DNA of 64,000 nucleotides. It comes from Trichobilharzia szidati. Taxonomy: Eukaryota > Platyhelminthes > Trematoda > Strigeidida > Schistosomatidae. A model generated the notes under the pieces. That model saw only the letters and a program-made list of their open reading frames with translations, was not told the origin of the DNA and did not search any database. The translations under genes and the position numbers were made by a program. The DNA lies in contig OX235277.1 of NCBI GenBank assembly GCA_944472155.2, forward strand, positions 13,774,804 through 13,838,803. The letters run 5' to 3'. Below, one piece after another: positions 11,806 through 24,378 of the stretch (position 1 is its first letter; the number at the start of each line of letters is the position of its first letter).

Positions 11806-12589
11806 CCAACGGATTTAAGGCGTTCGTACACTCTGGACCATTTTTAGCACTGAATATTCATATTATCAGTTTGCTTATTTATTTCAAACAATCGGTTATT
11901 CATTATATTGGATGTTCTCATCAAACATAACATATGTCACAGCTATTAATCTAATGTTTTTCATGTTCAAATGATTACAATCATAAAATTGTTCATTTCA
12001 TTTCTTGCTGATTAACCACTAAGCATCACGATGGTAGTTTATGAAAACTTGCGTATTACGTGTGTTGTTGGCATGTTTCAGGATACTCTGAATTCGTGTG
12101 GCATTTTCTTTTCATTTGAAGAACGCAGATTTATTCACACAGACGAAAGTTTATCGCCACTGCCCTCTACACTAGATATGAATCCAAGATCACCTGTTAT
12201 CTGTATTTTTGAATACAAAATTGAATTCTAAGTAATGTGTTATAAATAGTGTTTTTGCAGTTATCCTGTGTTTATTTTGATATCATCTTCTTACTGAGCC
12301 TTCTATTCACTCTTTTCAACTTTCACGTTACATATTTTGATATTTGTCTCTATGATCTTTCACTAACACCAAATTCTGTTCACAGATCTTCTGAGTAACG
12401 CAGCATTTAGTTCAAAGGTACTATTATTCTCACAACTTTAGTTCCAGTCTGATTGATTACCAAGTATCGATTTGCAGGGATTTGGTCGGTTGTTCATTTT
12501 ATCATGTGTTGATGTGCATTAAGAAACCACTAGATAAACCTGAGCAGTTAATCTCCTACGACACCAGGCAGTGGGTGTCTTTTACATAA

Positions 12590-12615
12590 ATATATACATA
12601 TATATATATTCATAC
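12590..12615. repeat. AT microsatellite
   Basis: Alternating TA run. D has the longer version at about 59,142-59,162, next to the inverted copy of the same SINE. Confidence 0.8.
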
Positions 12616-12629
12616 ATGCGAAATGGCAA

Positions 12630-12760
12630 ACGTTGGAATTCATTAGCTGTTGGATTGAGTCTCAATGGCCTGATTGTTCCAGATCTCGCTTTGTAGGTGG
12701 AAGGTACTCGATCCGAAAAATAGTGGATGTGAACTACAGAAGAGTCGCAATCTATGACAA
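12630..12760 (+). mobile_element. Sm-alpha-like SINE fragment, unit A
   Basis: This matches the reverse complement of D 58,990-59,130. It contains TGGATTGAGTCTCAATGGCC, a decayed A-box region, and a TCGCTTTGTAGGTGGAAGG spacer like GCCTTGTACTCGGAAGG of the clean copy at 58,560-58,620. The B box has decayed to CTCGATCCG. Confidence 0.5.
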
Positions 12761-13027
12761 ATCAATTCTGTTTGTTTTTTACTTTATGAAGCGTTTTGAT
12801 CATGAAAACAACATCCATCTTATTTGTCATGAATGAGGGAATAAATACATACACACAAGACTAATAATGCATATTTGTGACCTTAAAACCTCTGTGAGTG
12901 AATTCGACGTAAATAGTCTGTTTATGACGACTTCTTGAAGAAGTTGACACTGAACAGACTAGTCGTCTTCGCCGAAGAGGTTATCTTCACTCAGATATTC
13001 TATCCGCCTGCTTCCACTAATGTTTGT

Positions 13028-13236
13028 GGAACAATATCTTTTTTTGAAGCTCACCATTGTTTACATTTAGTGGAAAATTGTACATATAAGACATCGAAAT
13101 TTGATGAGTCACTTCTGAATCTGAGCAAAAACAAAGAAAGCGTAGAGCGTTTGTATAGTTTTCAATTCGAAGCAGTACACTGCCTCTCATTAAAAATGAG
13201 GATCTTTTCTTTGTGTTTTGCGCCTACATTCATGCG
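13028..13236 (+). pseudogene. Frameshifted copy of a conserved short ORF, unit A
   Basis: Homologous to the 87-codon ORF at B 31,077-31,340. It shares Asn-Cys-Thr-Tyr-Lys-Thr-Ser-Lys-Phe-Asp-Glu-Ser, then changes frame. The family was not recognised. Confidence 0.35.
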
Positions 13237-13859
13237 TGTTCCATTTCCATGTTGAAGAAAACTAACCACAACAAGGACAATACAACGTGAATATTCTGAG
13301 TAACTCGAGGATAAAACGCACAATTTAGAACAAGGACTTCACATAAATCGGCCAAATTCAATGTTCGCTTAATACCAGAGTAAGAGGTACTTGGTCTCGA
13401 CTGCTCAGTATGCATTCGCGAAAAGACATGCAGAGCAATTTATAGCTTACTGCTCAAAAAATGATCAGCAGAATATTAGTGAAATCTCAGACATTTCAGT
13501 ACATCAATAAGACTGAACAAAATTTTTCATCAAATATCAACTAGAACTGACGACTCAACTTCATCTGCTTTTGTTGACATTTCAAGAAATGCAGTTGTTA
13601 GTATTGTCATAATACCTTTTATTGGCATATTACCTATTCAATTTCTCCAAATGGCATGATTATCAAATGACATCTTCATAGATAAATATCATTATAGCAT
13701 TCTAGTATTACAGTGTTGCATAAACTACGACCCTTGCTATGAAATATAAAGTCTAATTCGACAAAATCTGATCTGCGTCATCATGGATTGATTCAGCGTC
13801 AACTGACATACCCACCGATGATATTCTCTGCTGCTCGCGCCATATAACGAAATGGCAAG

Positions 13860-14090
13860 TGTTGGAATTCATGTAAAATATTCGTTGGGTTCACAGTGCC
13901 TCGATGGTCTGTGAGATCGTCATTTAACCAGTAGGTTGTGGGTTCGAACCCTGGTGATAGGTGAGTGCTGCTGCATCAGGGTGTCAAAGTAGGCTAACAA
14001 AACAGCTGACCAGTACTCCAAGCTCGCTTTCCAATGGTCCTCTAACCAATGTCAGCTCATCATGATGATATCTTGACAAGCAAATTAACA
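13860..14090 (+). mobile_element. Sm-alpha-like SINE with decayed hammerhead, unit A
   Basis: There is a perfect B box GGTTCGAACCC at 13941-13951 and an A-box region CAGTGCCTCGATGGTC before it. The segment after GTGAGTGCTGCTG is the hammerhead region. The CTGATGA core has become CTGCATCA, stem II is recognisable, and GAAAC has become CAAAAC followed by AGCTG. Orthologues are in B (31,950-32,145) and, inverted, in D (57,270-57,490). Pol III transcription is conceivable but self-cleavage is not expected. Confidence 0.65.
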
Positions 14091-14099
14091 AATACATTT

Positions 14100-17000
14100 T
14101 GATTAAATTTAAACGTGTAAGCCCTTATTTTGCTTAATTGTATACGAAGGCTATTGTGGCTGTTTGTATTCTTGTGTTAAGATATTTCGCAAGAATAACT
14201 GCATAATATCAATATCAAGTCTTAAGTGAAATAAGCTAGTATGATAGAAACGAAATATAAGTCGAACGATGATATAGGTTCGAGGCGCCTCCTCTCCTCC
14301 AAGTGTACCTCTTCCTCTTATCTCTTTTCCTTTCGTTTCATATATTTTTGTCTTTTGTCTTTAACCTAACGGTTTCAATCAGCTTGTTTTATATTCTCTT
14401 CCCTTAATCTTTTGAATACTATGGGGATTCTCATTTACACTCTTCTGACATATTCTTGATGGTATTATCTTTTCCTCATTATATTCCTCCACTCGCTTCA
14501 TTTTTCATATTGGTTATTTCACCATAAACTTATCACTGTAGTCTTTCTATCTCCACTTTACTTCATATTATTTAACAGTAGAAGCTCACTTCACACCTTT
14601 CATAAGGTTGAACTGATTCGTCGGTGATCGTTGCCTACACTGAATGAACCCATTATGACCAATTACCATCACTTTTGTCACTTAATACTACAACAATAAG
14701 GTCTTGAAAGGAATAGGTATTGAATACAAGATAAGACCTCTCAGACTTACAGAAGAAACAATCAAAAGACGAACTTGTAAATATAATTCCACTTGATGAT
14801 TAGATATAAGCATTATTTAACAACAGAATACTAAAAAGAAGCATCATTGTTTTGCGAAATCCTATCTCACTTATTTAATCCTGGTAATCCTATATCTATA
14901 GAAAATTCATTGAAAGTTATGTACAAAATCAGAAGAAGCCTCATTGAAACGGTATATTGATATATTCTGTGCATAGCTAATGCCTTGACCATTAACATGA
15001 AAAACCATGATCTAAATTCATTCATTGCTCATTCAGTTAGATTATAAATGTGAAAATGTGGTTGCATTGGATGAATAAAAAGAATCACATACCTCCGATG
15101 GATAAAATCGCTCATTTCACCTCAAATTTGTCGAAACAATTTCTATGAAATGTCTGAAAACCAGTTTACCCTTTCAAAAGTAAATTTGTTATCAGTGCTT
15201 CCTTGCCCTGGTTACTGAATCTCTTCATTCTATCTCTCGGTAAATAAAACCAAACTTCGGTTGTCTCCTTTTCTATGATTTGAGTTTAGGCAGTACATAG
15301 TAACTCAATTAATTAGTGACTCTTCATCTTACTCACCTCTTGCCTTCATTGCGTAATTTGTTATATACGCTTTTTGATTTTTGTTTAAACCTAAACCCTC
15401 TGTCAAGTTATATCGTGTGAAACTTTCAAGTATATTAAAATTATTTGTGTGCACAAGCTTAGCAATATCTTCAGGCTGTAGGTAGACAATAAGAAGTCAA
15501 CAAAATGAATAATTGTAACATCTTTTCTGTACAAACTACTTTTTTTGCTTAATCTAAAACCCTGATTTATGTTCACAGATGGAACTTTTGAACCTACCCC
15601 TTATACACTGGATATGATTTCGAGCTCAATTGTCGAAAGTATTTTGCTGTAATTGCGCCTTGTTTCTGTACGTTTTGAAGAATTACACTCATTAACATCA
15701 TTTTCGCAACTAAAATTTTGCACACTTTGTTAACCCCTTTCACAAAATACTTTAATACCTATTTCTATACTCTTTCGTGTGACTACTTATTTTTCTAGAT
15801 GTCCGTCCTTTTTTGAGAAACATTGGGTTTGAGCTTAGTAATCTTCACCCCCAAAGTCACGATTTGACTAACAATCACCATTTTGAAATATTCTGGTGAT
15901 GTAAATGTTGTTATAAACAAATAAACACTTATCTTTCTGCCATGTTTTAGAAAAACGGACAAACTCACACATGCGAAAATAACTAAACATGACTGCAGCT
16001 GTACAACTGAGTGAATGAATTCTCCGGAAAAGTGTTTCTTCAATCAACTGTTAGTTTTTATTTCCGTGTCTATATGTTTATTTTGCATTTTATCAGAAAG
16101 TGTAACTGGAACATCTCACCAATGACGATTTAATCAATTAGTATGTGTAACTGACAAAAGCTTCTGCCATTGGTTTTCATAAATATTCCCACCAGCTCAA
16201 GCTCGACATTTTATGTGACTTTGTGGCATTAAGGCGTTTTTCACGTGCATCTCACATCCGAAGCAATAAGCTACATTTTTTTCATAGATGGCTCACTACA
16301 TAAGTGCCCAATGCAAATGACATGTATTCTGAAATATATAAATACTGGTAGCTTTTCTACACACAGGTTTTCAAAATTCTGCGTTCCGAACACTCAAAGA
16401 AAACACAACCAGAATTTGTAGGTGCGCTCTGATGAGACTGAAGTATTTACAATATATAAAGAAATTGCATGGAGACATGCATACATAAAATTATGAATTG
16501 AAACTAGCGGCACTTCCGATTAGTAAACTTCTCTTCCTGTGACAAATCAAGCTTTTGTGATTGGTTTTTGATCAAAGATGACTGTGTTTATTCATATAAT
16601 GAGAGAGCGTCTTATCTTAATTCAACATATCCAAACCATATTTTTGTGAGCCGCAAGAAACACTATGCGAACACTTAAGCCTGTGAAATCACAAAAAAAA
16701 GAAGCGAAACTGACTCATCTGGTGATTCAAACGCCACTCTAATTCATATACTAAATATTGCAAAAATTAAATTTGTGACTCTTTGGCAGCACATAGTGAC
16801 GACTCAGTCCACCAGGGGTCGCAACTAGTATCTTCCATATACGATGCTTACATCGTCAATCTTTCGGCCATTCGACTCGGAAATGAACTCTTATTTTGTT
16901 AATCCAAGACATGCATCCACCACCAACCTTATGTCATTACTGATAATCCACTATCAAAAACCTCTGTGAGAATGTGAATGAAATGTGGAATTTCGAATCA

Positions 17001-18430
17001 CAACATGATGTCATGACTCAGCAATATATGCTATAAAACCTAACAAAATTAGTTATCTTTAACTTTACAAGAGATGATATTGTTTTGTTTTAGGTAGGCA
17101 TTGACTGCTTTATACCAGTGAACACAATTGCATGTTATCTACACATACAAGACTGCTGAGATATGACAAACGTTTTGTTGCCTGCATGTGACTTACAATT
17201 TAATGAATCCATAAGTTCTCTTGTGCTTTAGGCTTTTAACGTGAACATTACTTCGGTTATATATGAACATATAAATATGTATATATTGGTTTGTGTTCAC
17301 TAATAAATTGTGAATGCGGTTTCATCGTATTAGAAGAGAGTGTTTGTGTCAAACTGACGTTCCAACAATATTAAATATTTGTTAACTTATAAAAACTAGA
17401 AGCTTGTATAAAATGAAACCAGAAGAGAATGGGTAGTCACACTGTGGTTAAAACATCTTGAAAACCTGATTAGATAAGCTGAAGCTCCACACAAATCGCT
17501 AGTCTAAAGAATTTCGATGATTATGCAGTCAGATTAGTTAATATCAAAATCCAAATGCGAAGGTAGTGACGCGGCTGATACTACTCACTTTCTCGTTGAA
17601 TGAATATTTTTGTAAGCGTTTGATGATATTAACTTAGGAGAAGCGAAGAAAATTCGATTTCGTTTTGACGCTTGTTATTCTGAACGACAACGCGAAATCA
17701 TCGACGACAAATGATATGTATTCACCATGTGCTTGTTTGTTAATCCTGTGTAGTGGTGTTTGTTACCTGAATAGGATGACAAATAAGAACTATCCTCTTT
17801 TACACAGGAAAATGTTTTATTTCCCATCATAGTTCGGGTTAAATACCTTAGAAAATCCACTCACCTTCAGGTATTTAACAATAAAGTGAAATCCCCTTAG
17901 CTTGTTGGGCGAACACAACTTCTTGGTTCCTAAACAGAGTTTTCTAACTAACCTTCACTTAAAAATAATGGAACAGAAATCGTTGCAGTAATGACATTGC
18001 CCAGTCTAACTTCCTTCCTGTGAATTAGTTTTTCGACTGTAAAATCGTCCATCCTTGTCATCCTGAGATCCATGAAATTGAACTTGAAATGTTCATGCCC
18101 GGGGTTAATTCATTGTAAGTTACATGTGAATAAAATGGTCAATCAGTTACCAAGATTTATCGATGTTATTGTCAACGGCAGGCGTACTATCAGCATATCC
18201 TAAACGACTGGTTTCTATATGGACTCCAGAAATTTGTCCGTTTCTGTTCGAAATAACTTGTGAAGATGTCAACCAGGACAGGACCGAGAAGTGAACCAGT
18301 CGTGTCCTTTTCAGGTTGGTATAAAGCTGGTAATCAGTTTTGAAATGAATGTTTGTCTTTTTATGCTCATTATGGCAAATCTGTTTGTTGACGAATTGGT
18401 TAAGTTGTTCCTACTATCTATATATTTTCT
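14100..18430. other. Duplicated non-coding stretch, unit A
   Basis: It aligns with B 32,150-37,460, and up to about 16,830 with D. Short ORFs differ in frame between copies, so no gene is supported. At about 15,990-16,030 it contains GTACAACTGAGTGAATGAAT, a relic of the PLE terminal sequence seen intact at 25,010-25,035. Poly-pyrimidine tracts occur at 14,280-14,560. Confidence 0.5.
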
Positions 18431-18435
18431 ATTTT

Positions 18436-18520
18436 TATTTTTATTATAGCTTGATTGCACATTGTCTTTCGATGCAACTATGGAATTTTCAGCATGTGAT
18501 ATCGGCATACGTTTAGGTAA
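18436..18520 (-). mobile_element. SINE 3' tail fragment
   Basis: GCTTGATTGCACA and TATGGAATTTTCAGCATG match the tail of the SINE at 45,886-46,052. No tRNA-like head is present. The same fragment ends unit B at about 37,465-37,545, so it predates the duplication. Confidence 0.6.
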
Positions 18521-19236
18521 ACTGGATACAATGGCTTTATTTCATATGTCTATATAATCTACTTCACTGACAGCTTATTTCGAATTGGGCACAAAATTTG
18601 AAAGATGCATTCAAGTTATAGGTTGAAGGTTTATTTGAAATTGTATAGTGAACGTCGGTTAATTGTGGTCTGAATGATCCATAAGGCTTTCATATATAAA
18701 GCTATGTTAATCTGATAAAACCTGAGAAAAGTCTAGTTGGAGACAGCATTGTTCGATCATATAACGTTTTTTTGATTTTAACCATACTAATATTTAGTAT
18801 TTACATGAAGCACGCAATTCGAATTCAATTAGCTCTCCTGATCTGTTAATTTTTGAGCAGCCTCGACGGACATAATGTTTTAATTTCTCTCTTCCGGTGG
18901 AAGTGTTCTTTTTTCACTTGATTCTTTTTGTCAAACGACACGTATTGATGAATATCTTAGCGAAAGACTTCACCAAAAATACCACAGTAACTGCCATTTC
19001 ACGATGCATATTCCCACACACACACACAAATATCAAGTTTTTAACATTCGCTATCATTTCGGGTACTGCATTTATACCAACTAACCAGTTTTCAACAATA
19101 TTATGAATTCCAAATGAAAACAAAACACAAAAGCACAAATTTGTATTTTTAAAGATCGAAATGTCAATTACACAACGTAATATGAATCATTTGGAAATTT
19201 TGCAGCGTTAAAGATAATAGTGAGTCAGCATTCACT

Positions 19237-20957
19237 CTAGGGAATGAGTAGGAAGAAACCTAGCAAATAGCCACACAAACTTAGTATGAGAATTAGTAGT
19301 ACATACAGAAACAATGGTTCTGAAATTAAACAAAATTTCCAATATTACAAGTGAATTGTAATGTATATCAGAGCAGTGAAAATGAAGGCCTTAAAATATT
19401 TCAATGTTTTATGTATTTATCAATACATATATCAATTTAGGTCAAGTTGAATTTATATCTCATCATATATCATTCAGTAGGACACGTTAAACAACGAATG
19501 CGCATTAGGGATGCATTATAAAACTGATATAAATAGGAAGGTGACATGAGACCACTTGCTCCTCTCCAAACTACGTTTAGGATAAACTATTACTCGAAAA
19601 CTAAATATTTCTGCCTAGATCACTGCTGTGTTTTCACTGTGATCTTGGTCACAGCTATCAACAGGGTATACGCCTAAGCAGTCTATTCATAAACAGTAAT
19701 TTATATCATTGATGTCAGAAAGAAGTAACTACTGCGCCTACTCATTTAAAGGTTGAAATTCTTGTAATATAGCACCTCATCACATAGTTTTTCCAGTCAA
19801 TGGGCATGTGTTGTTGTAAGTCATGTGAAATTTCATTTTCACTTTATTTCGCCACACTGTCTTCTTTCGATCTGTCTCCAAGTGTTTCACGTGATTTTGT
19901 CGCTTCCTGACTCGAACATACTTCTTTAGCCAGTCACAAATGTTTAGTGTAATACACTTTCATTATTAGAATACACATCACAAGAAAGCACTTTTCACGA
20001 AACATGTCGGTACGATATTCTTGACAAAGCACTTATTTTGTATATACAGTTACCTTGAATTGAGGTGAGTTACACTGTGTTACAAGCATTTACAGAAGCT
20101 GGCGACTCCCTGACAACTGAGACTACTCAATATGGAATATGGATTTTGTAACATGCGTGTAATTAAAAGTAATCAGAAAACTGTGTTTCTTCAGTACTTT
20201 CACAAAATCTAAGAAGACCAACATGACAGTCAACAGTATTCCTTAAGTTTCTCAAATATTGTCACACTATTTAAGCTAGTGAACTCATGGTAGTGGTGGC
20301 TAGAATCAACCAGGTTTTATCCATGTCTGAAAGTCATTTATGGCATTCTTTGCTTAAGTCAGCATCAGGTTCATAAAATTTCACTCATATAACGAATTCG
20401 GCCTTACCTAATTTTTCTGAGATGAAAATGAAAGCTTTCTCGATTAAAACATTAACCCACATAAACCATCGTTTATTGCGAAAAAAACTTCTTGTTTCAA
20501 ATGCCGTTTTAATTCATCAAAATTGTGTCTCCCTCAGAGGAAGTAGATTCACAAGATACTATAACTTTGATAAGATAAAGAGACAAAAACTGAGACACGT
20601 AAAGAACGTGTATCAACTCTATTTCTCCACTAAGTTTTGTGTAGGTATATGAACGGTTATGAAAATCGCCACATAAAAATGGAAAATCGTCATTCCTCAA
20701 ATCCTGAAACTAGGCATCCTAATCCATATATCTCATGTACGTGTCAACATGAAAATCAAAGATATACACCCATTTGTCGCCTTATTGAAGATATCAGACT
20801 TAAAATGCAAAGTGATCGAATGCTTCTACAGTTGTACATATTTATTACAAATGCTACGCTTTTTTAAATGTATATTTTTATTCGATGAACAACAAAACTA
20901 ACTGTTTTAATATTGCTACTAAAAATTCGAATAAATAACACTTACCGGCATTCATTT
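19237..20957 (-). pseudogene. MEG 3' remnant, unit B
   Basis: Three exons survive with intact splice sites. They are 20946-20957 (AAATGAATGCCG, reading x-Met-Asn-Ala), 20408-20416 (AAAAATTAG, Glu-Lys-Leu) and 19237-19319 (TM exon, same length and stop as A). The signal-peptide exon and upstream micro-exons, which would lie beyond 21,600, are replaced by other sequence, so no complete product is expected unless a new promoter has been recruited. No signal-peptide exon with the family pattern was found in 21,600-28,870. Confidence 0.55.
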
Positions 20958-21829
20958 CTGCACAGTTGGTTAGCAAGAGCATTTAGAAGGATTTCCAAAC
21001 ACAAGTAAGTCAGTTTAACAATTGATTTGATATACATTACTTTTTATTATACACCGTCTTCAACAGTATTTCTAATAATCTGTATTGAGTACACAATATG
21101 CTTATTCATTTGTATGTAAAAGAACTTAGTTTGCATCCGTAGTGATATTGAGTTGATAGATCAATGTGAAATTTAGTAGATGGAGAGATGATTAGCAGAG
21201 TGGAACGAATATCTCAACATTTTATGAAAATTAAACTCAGGGTGGATTTTAAAGTGGTGAACGTTTGCATATTAAAAAACTTCATGTTAACTAGGAATGT
21301 GCCAAACTCTTCAAACTATTCATATCATGAATATTCTAAGTTTCCTGATAACTAATTTCAGAAAGGTTTTTTTGTTTTAGTTTTTCATGGAACGTGCTTC
21401 ACGAATCACTAAAGGCCACTTTTGCAAATATTTTTATGCGCAAACCTCTTTCAAAGCTGACCTTTCAGAAGTACTAATCAATCATAGTTCGAACGCCGGA
21501 GTAAATTACAAGGCGAGCTTATATACCATTCAGCCTCTGTGACTTGACTCACCAGTCCATAAATCCTACCTTCCACCAGTTCGTGACTTTAGAGTGAGCG
21601 TCGTTAATAATCTAAAATTGCTTTCTTGTCATTTAAGTAAGTGATAAGGAATCCGTCTAGCGTATTCCTTGCTTAAATTTTACTACTGCATAGTATGTGA
21701 AAGGATATAAGTGCGCTCTGAGGAACGTTGAATGTATCATGTATTATATAACGTCTTTCGTATTCACTAATTTGAAATATAAATGTGTATATATCTCACT
21801 TGAAATACTGAACATTTTGTTAATTTCAG

Positions 21830-21984
21830 ATACATTGTTTTTATATGTACTACTAATTCTCATACTCAGCTTATGCGTTTATTTGTTAGGCTTTTTTCTA
21901 CTCATTCCTGAATGCCTTTTTCCACCAGCTGTTATCTACAACGTTTTCAAACTTCAAATGATTCCTACTGCGTTCCGTGAATGA
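21830..21984 (+). CDS. Diverged MEG-type TM exon, inverted copy
   Basis: After TTAATTTCAG at 21820-21829 the exon enters in phase 1 and encodes Thr-Leu-Phe-Leu-Tyr-Val-Leu-Leu-Ile-Leu-Ile-Leu-Ser-Leu-Cys, matching the MEG TM exon of A, B and C but on the opposite strand. It lacks the stop after Leu-Ile-Pro and reads 24 more residues to TGA at 21982-21984. The open frame continues upstream to 21,697, probably through intron. It is part of an inverted duplicate of B 18,890-19,400. Whether it is spliced to anything is unknown; no upstream exon was found. Confidence 0.4.
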
Positions 21985-22070
21985 CATTTTGATGCATAAA
22001 AATTTCAATTTCCAATATTTGTGTTTTAGTTTCGATTAGACTTTATATTAATGTTTGTATAATTTTAATA

Positions 22071-22866
22071 AGGCAAAGTTAAACTTTAAGCACCACTAAC
22101 TACCAATCAGCGAATGACCTCGAACGCACTGGTCACCTGAAGAAGGCATTCTCATGTATGAAATACATATATATTTATGAAAAAATTGCAAAAAAACTGT
22201 ATAAAAGTGTTACGGAGGATATCATCCTCTCACATGTGATAAAGATAGCTTTCAGTTTTAGGTTGGAGTATCAACAGAGTAAAATTCCATTGTGGGTAAA
22301 ATTCATTTTGATAAAGTCTCACAGTGTAATACGGTAATATTCACTGAGCAATAAATGGTGCTCGAAACTTCATCTGTAAATATTACTATATGACACCGTG
22401 AGAACTTATCAAAATAAATTTTACTCACAATGGAATTATACGCTACCACAATCATAGTGCACAAGTTCTATTTTTGTGTCAACAGAGAAATTTAATCACA
22501 TTCTATGGGTGTAATTATATAGGTCTCCTACCCCCAACAATAACCCTTATTTTTTCTGAACCTAACCCTAACGGGAAAATATCCCTAATCCTAACTGTAA
22601 TCTAACTAGAACCAACCCTAATATCGCCCTCATTAGGTTAACCTAACCTTGACTTGTCCTTGGTTTAAAACGTTACTTAGTCTTTCCCAAACTTAAGCTG
22701 AAACTTCACAGATATCCCATTTAATTTGCATACCACTTCTTTATTGATGATGACAGCATTATTTGCAAGATTTTACTAACTTGCTGAGCGAGCGTTTCAA
22801 GGTTAGTGGTGCGTGGTGTCACTCCATTGGTAGTTAGTTAATGGTGCTTAAGCTTTAACTTGGCAC
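22071..22866. mobile_element. Fold-back element with terminal inverted repeats and TTAATA duplication
   Basis: The left end GGCAAAGTTAAACTTTAAGC and the right end GCTTAAGCTTTAACTTGGC are near-perfect inverted repeats. They extend inward through CACCACTAACTACCAAT with a small indel. TTAATA flanks both sides (22065-22070 and 22867-22872), which fits a target-site duplication. No transposase was seen inside. It contains the PLE hairpin at about 22,290-22,440 and a CCCTAA-rich tract at about 22,556-22,640. It splits an inverted copy of the unit, which supports it being an insertion. Confidence 0.6.
22290..22440. repeat. PLE terminal-repeat hairpin
   Basis: ATTCCATTGTGGGTAAAATT at the left and AATTTTACTCACAATGGAAT at the right are inverted repeats. 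Between them are GTCTCACAGTGTAATACGG and a reversed GCTCGAAACTTCATC, which correspond to the head of PLE 1 at 4,135-4,180. It looks like two PLE ends joined head to head without coding sequence. Confidence 0.55.
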
Positions 22867-22878
22867 TTAATAGGTAGG

Positions 22879-23060
22879 AAACTGGTATTTGCTATAAATG
22901 TAGTACACAAAACGATAGCGAGTTTTGAATGCCTGATATTTGTGCTCACAGATATGTAGCTCGAAATGGCGATGACAGTGAATGATATTCTGACGACATT
23001 CATCATTAGGGTTTTGCCAATATACGTTGTTTGACAAAACGAAATCACCTGAAGGTGGAA
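22879..23060. repeat. Inverted diverged copy of the unit 5' region
   Basis: The reverse complement of about 18,930-19,110 aligns here. Shared words include GTAC..AAAAYGATAGCGA, CTTGATATTTGTG (as CCTGATATTTGTG) and CGTTGTTTGACAAAA. Together with the TM exon at 21,830 it forms one inverted duplicate, interrupted by the fold-back element. Confidence 0.6.
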
Positions 23061-23233
23061 TATTTAGAGAAGAATAAAATTGAAATAAGAACAAATTAGT
23101 TCAGCGAAGAGTCTCTTTTCGGCGAATTCATTCACTTAGCTGTACAGTCGCAAATATATATACAATTATTTTGTGTGTGTGTGTACATTAGGTTTGTCAA
23201 AATCAAAATAACAGTTAGTGTGGGTTGTTGATT

Positions 23234-23512
23234 ATATCATCAAGATAATGAAGAAGTTAAAATGTGTGATTAATACTCAAAGTTGTAACTAAGTGGGGTG
23301 AAGATTGGTAAGATGTGAGTAGAGTTACATCATCAAAATAATGAAGAAGTTAAAATGTGTGATTAATACTCAAAGCTGTAACTAAGTGGGGTGAAGATTG
23401 GTAAGATGTGAGTAGAGTTACATCATCAAAATAATGAAGAAGTTAAAATGTGTGATTATTACTCAAAGCTGTAACTAAGTGGGGTGAAGATTGGTAAGAT
23501 GTGAGTAGAGTT
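23234..23512. repeat. 93-bp tandem repeat, 3 copies
   Basis: Units start near 23234, 23327 and 23420 and contain TGAAGAAGTTAAAATGTGTG. They differ by only a few bases. Confidence 0.9.
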
Positions 23513-24378
23513 GTCACCCTGCCATCAAATTTACAATCGAAGAAGAAACCAATGAGACAATCTCCTTTCTGGACGTTCGTCTAAGTAAGAAGACCGATGG
23601 TACCTTGAACAGATCAGTACACAGAAAACCTACATGGAACGGTCAATTGACAAACTTCTACAGTTGGGTACCAATAAGTCGCAAGCGAAATTTGATAATA
23701 TCTCTGGCGACTAGAATCCGAAAAATCTGTAGTCCAGAATCAATAGAGGAAGAGATCGCCCTCTTAAGGAAGACACTGCTCGAGAACGGCTACCCACCCC
23801 TTTTTATAGACAAGCACATTTAGCCTAAGACGTACAAAGAACAACCCATTACAGTGCAGAAGAAGATGGTCTACATGAATGTACCCTTCAAAGGTGACCT
23901 TCTGGCTGACACCTTGAAGAAGAGGATATCTACTGCTCTCAGAAGGACATTCTTCGCTGCCACACTACGACTGACATTTTCCTCCCGGCCATTGTTCTTC
24001 AACTACTCTAAAGATAAACTATCGCATTTGACCACTTCCATGTGTATCTACCAATTCACCTGCTCTTGTGGAGCGAGGTATATAGGTCGTTCGATGCGTG
24101 TTTTATCTAAAAGAGTTCAAGAACACTATCCCGCCTGGCTACGGAAAGGTAACAACGGAGCAATAAGGAGCGCCATTATTGAGCATATACTCAACACTGG
24201 TCATTCGATTTGCAAGGAGAAGTCGTTCAAAGTCATCTATAAAGTCAAAAGAAGCCTTCGAAAATCGACAAGCTTTCGTATACTTTGTACTGCTGAAGCC
24301 TTAGCGATTTGGATGGAAAAGCCTGAGTTATGCACACAGAAGAAACTTCTCCACCCCCTCCTACTACCGTGGGTTTAA
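23513..24378 (+). pseudogene. PLE 2 RT C-terminus plus GIY-YIG endonuclease
   Basis: One frame begins right after the left arm with Phe-Thr-Ile-Glu-Glu-Glu and Ile-Ser-Phe-Leu-Asp-Val, the end of a PLE reverse transcriptase. It continues through Val-His-Arg-Lys-Pro-Thr and is cut by a single TAG at 23821-23823. It then reads on in the same frame to a TAA stop at 24376-24378. The GIY-YIG part has Phe-Thr-Cys-Ser-Cys-Gly-Ala-Arg-Tyr-Ile-Gly-Arg and a later Val-Gln-Glu-His. The catalytic RT palm is absent. Codon use is less AT-rich than the surroundings, as expected of a transposon. Confidence 0.85.

Larger units (their letters stand above)
1..18548. repeat. Segmental duplication, unit A
   Basis: First copy of a large direct duplication. 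The first bases match 18,549 onward and 37,576 onward with scattered substitutions and small indels. A matches B over about 1-3,250 and 10,780-18,548, and matches C over 1-4,100. A from about 7,360 to 16,830 recurs inverted as arm D. A alone carries the SINE insertion at about 2,067-2,238 and the PLE at about 4,112, so both probably postdate the split of the units. Near 14,280 A lacks about 270 bases present in B at about 32,331-32,600. Boundaries were judged by eye. Confidence 0.9.

Noticed and set aside
13941..13951. Possible functional tRNA gene
   Set aside because: A B box is present but no cloverleaf closes and the same sequence recurs as a SINE.
23234..23512. CRISPR-like array
   Set aside because: Repeats are 93 bases, contiguous, without spacers, in a eukaryotic setting and mirrored by the opposite arm.
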